Of a stretch of DNA of 8,548 nt, positions 1-5,105 are shown piece after piece. The position numbers and the translations under genes were made by a program. The notes beneath the pieces were generated by a model. That model made no database searches and was not told where the DNA came from. It saw only the letters and a program-made list of their open reading frames with translations. Source of the stretch: CAYMRB01 sp964392615 (GTDB lineage: Bacteria > Planctomycetota > UBA8108); the NCBI GenBank assembly GCA_964392615.1, contig CAYMRB010000433.1:1-8548 (forward strand), in the 5' to 3' direction. Each line of letters starts with the position of its first letter. The stretch's first letter is position 1.

Positions 1-39
1 TCTCGGAACTTTAGGGATTTGCACGAAAACTTCTGACCG

Positions 40-219
40 ACGGCACTTAGTGCCGCCTTTCACAAGTTCCTGTGCATACGAGCGGCATCTACGCCCGCTG
101 GCTTTGTTGCGCTCAGTCGACTATGCGCCTCCGGCATGGACTCCTTCGCGCGCCGCGCCAGCGAACGAATCTGCTCGCTCGATATGCACAGGAACTTGCG
201 AAACACGGCACTTAGCCGT
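40..219. repeat. 180-bp imperfect palindrome (MITE-like or large hairpin)
   Basis: The two ends form an inverted repeat of about 44 bp per arm (40-83 and 177-219). The core CAAGTTCCTGTGCATA (63-78) is matched perfectly by its reverse complement at 183-198, and flanking bases pair with a few mismatches and small gaps. The sequence CGGCACTTAG occurs directly repeated at 41-50 and 206-215, and the left copy is part of a small palindrome (41-55). The middle (84-176) still shows weak symmetry, with ATGC/GCAT around the centre near 130. Open frames on both strands pass through it, but I see no known protein in them. It could be a non-autonomous transposable element, an extragenic palindrome or a structured RNA; I do not recognise the family. 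Confidence 0.6.
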
Positions 220-290
220 CGAGAGGGCGGGTTCGAGGGGACCATCGGAGATCCCACCTCCCCAGCGCGCCGACACTCGTATTCCTCTTC

Positions 291-372
291 GAAGGAGGAC
301 TCAGGTGTCGGGCCGACCCATGATCCGATCCCGACGTGCCGAAGAAACCCGAGAAAACCTGTCGGCACCTCC
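291..372 (+). promoter_or_regulatory. Possible structured leader upstream of the PEP-CTERM gene
   Basis: Three pairings can be drawn within 80 bases. GGAGG (294-298) can close on CCTCC (368-372). Inside it GTCGGG (307-312) pairs with CCCGAC (330-335), followed at once by GTGCCGA (336-342) pairing with TCGGCAC (362-368). The last base of that arm overlaps the outer stem, so the two cannot both form completely. The element ends about 110 bases before the start codon of the PEP-CTERM gene. The nested and adjacent stems suggest a folded 5' leader, but no known riboswitch core is evident, and high GC makes chance stems likely. The rest of 220-472 shows nothing I can name. Confidence 0.3.
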
Positions 373-467
373 TCTGCCTCCGCCATGACCCGTATAGACG
401 GCGCAACAGACTGCCGAGCGCGTCGTGCTGTCCAAAGGGTCCGAGAGAGAATTCTAGCGGAAGGTAA

Positions 468-473
468 GGGAGG
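468..473 (+). promoter_or_regulatory. Ribosome binding site for the PEP-CTERM gene
   Basis: GGGAGG lies eight bases upstream of ATG 482. It overlaps the first base of the alternative in-frame GTG at 473, which decides the start in favour of 482. Confidence 0.7.
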
Positions 474-481
474 TGGATCAA

Positions 482-1162
482 ATGCGATGCACTGTGTGCA
501 GGACTGTTCTTCTGGCGTGTGTCGGCGTCGTCACGAGCGCCCACGTGTTCGGGGGCTCAGTTCGGGTGGACTTCGGCTGGACCGGGCAGGACGTGCAAGC
601 TGGCTGGGTTGAATCGTCTAGACCGTACGGCCCGGCCCCGTTCGTTCCGCTGGCGCTCACCGCGGATTTCGCGGCCACCGGCACGACGATCGGCTTCGAT
701 ACCAGCCTGGATCGAGCCCGCAATCGAGGCGACATCGCGGCGGCGCAGGGCGACGTGATCGAGGACTTCATCTTCAGTGTCGGTGCCGCCACTCTGACGT
801 TCTCCAATCTGGCCGCAGGCGACTACACTCTGACCGGCTACCACAACGACCATGCGGTTCCCGGACAGTTCAGATTCAGCGCTAGCTCCATCTCCGGGGT
901 GACGGCCTCGGACCTCTCGGGAGCGCAGAACATCATCTCGGGCACGCTCACTCCGATCACGAGCACCATCACATTCGCGGCTGACGGCGTCAGCGACGTG
1001 GAGATCGGCTTCTCTCCTACCTATCTCGGGGTCGTCCTCAACGGCTTCGAACTCCACGGAGTAGCGCCGGTGCCCGAACCCTCGACACTTGCCATGTGTT
1101 CCGTCTTCGGCATGGTGGGAGTCGGCTTCGCCTACCGGCGTCGACGACGCAGAGCCGCGTGA
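482..1162 (+). CDS. PEP-CTERM sorting-domain secreted protein
   Basis: This 226-residue protein begins with a Sec-type signal (basic MRCTVCR, then a hydrophobic LLACVGVV stretch to about residue 22). It ends with a PEP-CTERM signal: the VPEPSTLA motif, a hydrophobic segment (MCSVFGMVGVGFAY) and a run of six arginines at the extreme C-terminus. In PEP-CTERM systems an exosortase cleaves at this tail and the protein is released or anchored at the cell surface. The body is Gly/Thr/Ser-rich and beta-like; its VRVDFG opening and DYTLTGYHND stretch resemble galactose-binding or malectin-like folds of environmental bacteria, though no ligand can be named. I chose ATG at 482 over the upstream GTG at 473 because GGGAGG (468-473) sits eight bases before it. 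The gene is single and monocistronic as far as visible, and its substrate is unknown. Confidence 0.88.
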   Translation: MRCTVCRTVLLACVGVVTSAHVFGGSVRVDFGWTGQDVQAGWVESSRPYGPAPFVPLALTADFAATGTTIGFDTSLDRARNRGDIAAAQGDVIEDFIFSVGAATLTFSNLAAGDYTLTGYHNDHAVPGQFRFSASSISGVTASDLSGAQNIISGTLTPITSTITFAADGVSDVEIGFSPTYLGVVLNGFELHGVAPVPEPSTLAMCSVFGMVGVGFAYRRRRRRAA

Positions 1163-1219
1163 TTTCGTGGGGCAAGAGAGAGAAGGTGGGCACGGCTGAC
1201 TGAACGGGGAGAGCTGTGG

Positions 1220-1408
1220 GTGGCCTTGCACACGCTCGACACGACGACCGGCGTCTCCACCCGCCAGCACGACACCAACCGACTCTTCCCGCGGGGCGAC
1301 GACATCGTCTCCATCGGCGCTCCCAATCCCCGGCCCTACCCCCCCCACACACAAACCCCCCCCGGGGGGACGCGACGGGGGGGGAGATGCGCGCCCCCCC
1401 CCCCCCCC
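1220..1408 (+). CDS. Possible start of an unknown gene, cut by the scaffold gap
   Basis: A GTG at 1220 is preceded by GGGGAGAG (1206-1213) at normal spacing and opens a frame that runs without stop into the N-run. From 1220 to about 1336 nearly every codon ends in G or C (beginning VALHTLDTTTGVSTRQHD), which fits coding sequence in a high-GC genome. After about 1338 the sequence degenerates into C and G homopolymers and cannot be trusted. It starts 57 bases after the PEP-CTERM stop on the same strand, so the two could be co-transcribed. I do not recognise the protein. It could equally be a chance GC3 pattern. Confidence 0.3.
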
Positions 1409-1418
1409 NNNNNNNNNN
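1338..1418. other. Assembly gap with flanking homopolymers
   Basis: Positions 1409-1418 are ten Ns. The bases before them are runs of C and G (at 1338-1347, 1358-1371, 1377-1384 and a 15-C run reaching 1408), a pattern typical of degraded contig ends. A 10-N gap is a conventional placeholder, so the real distance is unknown, and any reading frame across it is meaningless. Confidence 0.9.
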
Positions 1419-1478
1419 TCGCCGCGTGCGGTGGACGGCTCGGGCTTGGCAGTGGCGCGCCGCCAGCGGCGCCGCGCG

Positions 1479-1699
1479 TCACGGACGCGCCAGCGCGTCG
1501 CCCGTCGGGATCCATGCCCGCCCCGGCGGTAGCGGCCCGCGCGCGAACAGGCTCCGCAGCGTGTAGATCGATCGGACGCATCGACTCGGCCGTCGTCGTT
1601 CGCGTCCATGCGGTCGCGACAGTCCGGACCCGGGCCGCCGCGGAAGAGGCGCGTAGGCGTGCGGATCACGTCCGTCATGCGCTCGTTCGTCATCGCGCC
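1479..1699 (-). pseudogene. Frameshifted dockerin-like EF-hand repeat remnant
   Basis: Read on the minus strand, one frame gives RLFRGGPGPDCRDRMDANDD followed by GRVDASD. This is the link and calcium-loop pattern of the doubled dockerin/EF-hand domains found at the C-termini of secreted proteins in Planctomycetota and relatives (DANDDGRVDxSD is the Asp/Asn calcium loop). The expected continuation, IYTLRSLFARGPLPP, is present but in a different frame beginning at 1568. A single base appears to be missing at 1569-1570 between the final Asp codon and the Ile codon. That frame then stops at 1479-1481, and the expected GMDP motif near 1510 sits in yet another frame. The upstream half-repeat (MTDVIRTPTRLF) is also poorly preserved. 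The shifts could be real decay or base-call errors near the contig end; the rest of the parent protein is not visible. Confidence 0.55.
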
Positions 1700-1898
1700 G
1701 ACTCCACCCGTTGGAAGGCCTGGGCGAGCGACCACGACGAGCGCGAGGTCATCGTCACGATCCGTTGGTCGTGATCGACGGTACTTCGGGATGCGTGGCA
1801 TGGCGGGTGTCCGGTTGAATGTCCGGTTCTCGCCACACCCGATCGCCTACTCGGCCGATCCCGGGATGCGGAACTGCGTTCCGCCTCGAGAGTTAAGT

Positions 1899-1943
1899 TG
1901 GTGACCCCGGCAGGACTCTAACCTGCGACCTGCTGTTCCGGAG
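1899..1943 (-). other. Displaced 3' half of tRNA-Arg(CCG): prophage attachment site
   Basis: On the minus strand this stretch reads as an anticodon loop CTCCGGA (anticodon CCG), a 3' anticodon strand, AGGTC variable loop, a T-arm with GCAGG/CCTGC stem and TTAGAGT loop, then CGGGGTC, A and CCA. No 5' half is present: the bases that should form the 5' anticodon strand do not pair, and no GACCCCG lies upstream. The T-loop has A in place of the near-invariant C, which is expected if this half is no longer part of a working tRNA. Tyrosine integrases commonly insert in tRNA genes with crossover at the anticodon loop, leaving the old 3' half at one end. Orientation implies element to the right and chromosome to the left. 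Confidence 0.68.
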
Positions 1944-2053
1944 TCTCTTCAGGCCCCGCGGACGCGGATGCGTATCGGGTTGAAGTGAAAGAGCTTACCG
2001 GCGTTCAGTGAAAGCGCGCTGACATGTCGAACCAGCCCGTTTCGAACGCCATC

Positions 2054-2074
2054 CGTATACAGAAGCGTATACAG
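2054..2074. repeat. Two direct copies of CTGTATACG next to the attachment site
   Basis: On the minus strand CTGTATACG occurs twice, at 2066-2074 and 2054-2062, with a 12-bp period. Each contains the self-complementary GTATAC. They lie about 110 bp inside the presumed prophage end in the 180-bp non-coding stretch between the gpJ gene and the tRNA fragment. Short direct repeats in this place are typical of arm-type integrase or accessory-protein sites, but a role is inferred from position only. Confidence 0.4.
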
Positions 2075-2097
2075 GAACGGCGCGCGGATGTCACCCC

Positions 2098-2116
2098 GTA
2101 GCGCAGTCTGCGCTAC
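2098..2116 (-). terminator. Hairpin after the gpJ gene, possible terminator
   Basis: GTAGCGCA (2098-2105) and TGCGCTAC (2109-2116) form a perfect 8-bp stem with a 3-base loop, beginning 8 bases beyond the gpJ stop codon. There is no U-run, so if it ends transcription it does so imperfectly or with Rho; it could also protect the 3' end of the mRNA. Confidence 0.45.
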
Positions 2117-2124
2117 AAGGGCTG

Positions 2125-4716
2125 CTATGCGACCGTCGCCGAAGCGGTTGTCGCGTCGTCGACGTCGGCGCGATTGCCGCGCCGCGTCTCGGCCACGACG
2201 GCGAAGTCGTACAGCGTGCCCGGCCGCAAGTTGCGAACCCTCGCTGATCGCGCGCTGGTGCGGCCCCACCGAATCCACGGCCCGACCTCGGCGAGGCGCC
2301 AGAACACGACGTAGGCGGCTGCGCTCCCGCCCGTCGTTGGAGCGTCCCATGAGAGTACCACGGAGCCCTCCCCTTCGGCCGAAGCGATGAGCGCGACTAC
2401 CGGGCCCGGGAACAGCCGGCCATCGTCCGCGGCGCTGACGGGCGCCGAAACGGCAATCTCCGTACGCTCGTATACGCGAACGTCGTATTTCAGCCCGCGA
2501 ACGTGGCGCGTGTAGTCCTCGCCTTGCGTGATGGACGTGCAGCGATAGAGCTCTCGGGAGAGCTCGGTTTCGCCAACCGTGTACTGATCGCCGGACGCCG
2601 GCGACTCAACCCACGCGCCGGACACGTCTATCCAGTCGAGGTCCGTCCCCGGGTCCGAGCTTACCAGCTTCGTCTCGATGACTCCCGAGGCGTGCTCGAC
2701 CGTGACCTCGTACGTCTTCGCGCCATCCAGGTCGACGAGGTCGTCGAGCCACAAGCGCGTTGAGCCGTCACAGCGCACGAGCCGTCCGGAGGCGATGCCG
2801 ACGCCGATCGAGCGCGATGCGACGGCGAACACGTCGCCGGCGCGCAGTGAGAAGCCCGCGATGCCAGTGTCGAATTCGATGATCGTGTCGGCGTAGCGAT
2901 TCGTTCGGAGGAGCCGCTCGAGCGTACGCGCGAGATGGCTCGGGCGCGTGATCCCCCACGCCGAGATCGGCGGCGACTCGATATGGTCGGCCGCCGGGTC
3001 AACGACCGTATCGTCCTCGGCCGCGAGCGTGTCGACCGCGTAGTCGAGCTCCGCGTTCGTGAATTGAGCCGTCACGCGTGTCGCCAGCGCGAGCGGCGAG
3101 ACCGGCGTCCGCGCGAGCGACCCGGGTCGGATGTTCGCGTCAGAGAATAGCGCCGAGACGATCGGCTCGACCGTGTCGATGCGGGCGCGCCACTTGCCGC
3201 CGTCGCGCAGGATCCACGCATCGCCGGCGAATGCGTAGCGCGCCAGCACGGTCTGCGCGCTTTCCTGGACGTCGCGCGGGAAGCCGTAGCGGCATCGCTT
3301 CTCGGTCCCGCCGCGCCCGTCCGGGACGAGCTCGTCGCAGTACGCGGCCCACGCGATGAAGGTGTCGATGAAGCTATCGACGTCATCGTAGGCATCGCCG
3401 AGCCCGCCGAGGAGCTCCTGGGAGTCCAGGATGAACGAGATCGCGAGCCATGCCGGATTGTCCGAGTATTGGCGCGTGTAGGTCGACGTGTCCGAGTACA
3501 CGCGGACGTTGCGTCGGCCCTCCGTGAGCGCCGTCACGGCCGCCGGGTCGAGCTGCCCGACTTGATCCTCGATCAGATGCTCGAGCGCGATTTCGGCGAT
3601 GCCAGGATGGACGCGCTCCTCGCTCTCGATCTCAACGAGTCTGAAGAGAGCCAGTCGATCGTGGATCTCGACGGCCAATGAATCGATGACCGTCGTTCCG
3701 CTCGGCCGTGTCACGCGCACTTCGTACCGCTGTCGCGGTAGCTTCGGAAAGCCGATGCGGAAGTGAGCCGTCCCGACCGAGCGATCGGTGATCGGGAGAT
3801 TCCCGGCTGGAAGCGCCGGATGGGTGACCTCGGTCCAGGCGTCGCCAGAGTCGAGGACTCGGAACTCGACGCGCACCTGGAGCTGGATGCCGCTCGCGAG
3901 GTCGAACGCGTCGCGCGTGTAGATCCCCTCGGGGGCACGGAGAATCAGCTCGAGGTCGTCGACCTCGCCGTCCGTCTCGACAACGACGGGAACGTCCTCG
4001 ACAAGCTCTTGGTCGAGCTCTTTCTCCGTCGTCCGGAATGAGAAACCGCGCGGCGCTGGCGAGCCGTTCGTCGAGCTCTCGAGGCCGCGCTTCGTCACGT
4101 AGCGGACGCCGCGGACCTCGGCGATCTCGTTCTGATCGAGCAGGATATCCGAGATGCTCTCGATCGGGCCGCGCCCGAGTGCGATGCGCTGGAACTTCGT
4201 CGTCCCCATCGTCGAGCGCGGATCGACTCGGAGGATCGATTCCTCTTCCCCGGACGTGACGTCGGTATTCCACTCCGTGCGCTCGTAGCGGTCGATGATG
4301 TGTCCGCCGACGCGATGCTCGCCCTCGAGAATCGCCATCGGGTAGCCGGCGCCGGTCGTGTTGTGGATGCCGGTGGGGTTTCGCGTCGGTTGTAGCACCT
4401 CGGGCGTCGGCATCGGCGTCTCCTTGTCACCCGGCGCGGTAAGCGCCGCCTGGATGCCAAGAGAGATTGCGTTCAGCGCGACCGCCGAGATGAGAGCGAG
4501 GCCGAGCCCGGCGCCTGCCGGGAGCAACACCAGGTCGAGCTCGTCGCCGTCCTTGGCGACGTGGTCGAGCCCGACAGCTCGCCCGTTGAGAAAGGTACGG
4601 CAGCAGTGCGGCGCGTTCGCCGGAAGTAGCTCAGCAACGGCGCGCCCGCCGGAGACGCTGAGCTCTGTCACAGCCCCAGAGAAGATGTTCTTGAGGATGC
4701 GAACCTTGACGGTCAT
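2125..4716 (-). CDS. gpJ-type tail tip / host specificity protein
   Basis: This 863-residue protein resembles the gpJ family of siphophages, which forms the central tail tip, binds the receptor and seals the tail tube. Residues 1-65 look like a beta-grasp fold (VKVRILKN at the start, FLNGRAV, DGDELDLVLLPAG), as in the gpI tail assembly protein. A Gly/Ala/Leu hydrophobic segment follows (about 66-92). The region around 105-200 (NPTGIHN, GYPMAILEGEHRVGGHII) and the NPAWLAISFILD motif (420-431) are typical of the family. Residues 770-863 form a fibronectin type III domain (PGPVVALIASAEG, VVLSWDAP, LRPGTLYDFAV) that ends the protein. Lambda gpJ is longer (about 1,130 residues), so no variable receptor-binding tail beyond the FN3 domain is present. 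The start codon overlaps the stop of the 77-residue gene as ATGA, implying translational coupling. Confidence 0.92.
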   Translation of the reverse strand: MTVKVRILKNIFSGAVTELSVSGGRAVAELLPANAPHCCRTFLNGRAVGLDHVAKDGDELDLVLLPAGAGLGLALISAVALNAISLGIQAALTAPGDKETPMPTPEVLQPTRNPTGIHNTTGAGYPMAILEGEHRVGGHIIDRYERTEWNTDVTSGEEESILRVDPRSTMGTTKFQRIALGRGPIESISDILLDQNEIAEVRGVRYVTKRGLESSTNGSPAPRGFSFRTTEKELDQELVEDVPVVVETDGEVDDLELILRAPEGIYTRDAFDLASGIQLQVRVEFRVLDSGDAWTEVTHPALPAGNLPITDRSVGTAHFRIGFPKLPRQRYEVRVTRPSGTTVIDSLAVEIHDRLALFRLVEIESEERVHPGIAEIALEHLIEDQVGQLDPAAVTALTEGRRNVRVYSDTSTYTRQYSDNPAWLAISFILDSQELLGGLGDAYDDVDSFIDTFIAWAAYCDELVPDGRGGTEKRCRYGFPRDVQESAQTVLARYAFAGDAWILRDGGKWRARIDTVEPIVSALFSDANIRPGSLARTPVSPLALATRVTAQFTNAELDYAVDTLAAEDDTVVDPAADHIESPPISAWGITRPSHLARTLERLLRTNRYADTIIEFDTGIAGFSLRAGDVFAVASRSIGVGIASGRLVRCDGSTRLWLDDLVDLDGAKTYEVTVEHASGVIETKLVSSDPGTDLDWIDVSGAWVESPASGDQYTVGETELSRELYRCTSITQGEDYTRHVRGLKYDVRVYERTEIAVSAPVSAADDGRLFPGPVVALIASAEGEGSVVLSWDAPTTGGSAAAYVVFWRLAEVGPWIRWGRTSARSARVRNLRPGTLYDFAVVAETRRGNRADVDDATTASATVA

Positions 4717-4946
4717 TGCTTCCGCGACGGCCCGTAACGACCGACGCGGAGATCGTCCGCGATCATCTGCGCGGTCATGCGGAGAAGAAGGACGGAGCGC
4801 TCGGGTTCGCCCTCGCGGTCGAAGACGCGCCTCAGAGCGATCGCCTCGGCGCGGATCGCCTCGAACTCCCTAACGGCCTTCGCCCCCGCCGTAGACCGTT
4901 CGTCAGCATCGGGAAGCTCGTCGACCTGGCGGGTGATCGTGTTCAT
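4713..4946 (-). CDS. Small phage protein of unknown function (77 aa)
   Basis: I do not recognise this protein. It begins MNTITRQVDELPDADERSTA and is charged and probably mostly helical, with a leucine-rich stretch near the C-terminus (ERSVLLLRMTAQMIADDL). ATG at 4946 is preferred over an upstream in-frame GTG (5078) because GGGAGTGGAG lies directly before it and the bases further up hold a strong hairpin. Its stop overlaps the gpJ start (ATGA), so the two are likely co-translated. In phages a small gene fixed to gpJ is often a tail assembly factor, but here it also sits where head completion genes would follow the capsid gene, so either role is possible. Nothing in the sequence shows a catalytic or membrane function. 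Confidence 0.75.
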   Translation of the reverse strand: MNTITRQVDELPDADERSTAGAKAVREFEAIRAEAIALRRVFDREGEPERSVLLLRMTAQMIADDLRVGRYGPSRKQ

Positions 4947-4973
4947 GCTCCACTCCCTGAGTAGAGAGGTCAG

Positions 4974-5004
4974 CCCCCGCGAAACCTTCGTCGCAACGCG
5001 GGGG
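4974..5004 (-). terminator. Strong hairpin between capsid and tail genes (attenuator or terminator)
   Basis: CCCCCGCG (4974-4981) and CGCGGGGG (4997-5004) form a perfect 8-bp all-GC stem around a 15-base loop. It lies in the 159-bp gap after the capsid fusion stop and before the small gene. There is no U-run. A partial terminator here would let capsid mRNA exceed mRNA for the tail genes, as phages need, but that is inference. The rest of the gap shows only a GC-rich short palindrome near 5089-5100. Confidence 0.45.
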
Positions 5005-5105
5005 CGCCTCGAGGTTTGGCCGACCGCGCCGAAAGGAAACGCTGAACGGCCGACCGCCCGGCGAGGAGCCCGCAACAAAACTCCATCGCCGCGGCGGCGA
5101 AACTC

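Noticed and set aside
283..320. Glycine-riboswitch-like words (CGAAGGAG, ACTCAGGT) before the PEP-CTERM gene
   Set aside because: The spacing and the intervening hairpin of the glycine aptamer are missing and the downstream gene is not glycine-related.
60..386. Minus-strand 108-codon frame and the overlapping plus-strand frames at 50-612
   Set aside because: They cross the palindrome and leader structures, overlap one another on both strands and show no recognisable domain or ribosome binding site.
557..1801. 414-codon minus-strand open frame
   Set aside because: It runs across the N gap and antisense through the PEP-CTERM gene; only the dockerin-like piece near its start has recognisable sequence.
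1899..1975. Complete tRNA gene on the minus strand
   Set aside because: No 5' acceptor strand GACCCCG, no D-arm and an unpaired 5' anticodon strand; only the 3' half is present.
1949..2350. 133-codon minus-strand frame ending near the attachment site
   Set aside because: Most of it is a shadow of the gpJ FN3 region; the remaining part covers the hairpin and the CTGTATACG repeats and resembles no known protein.
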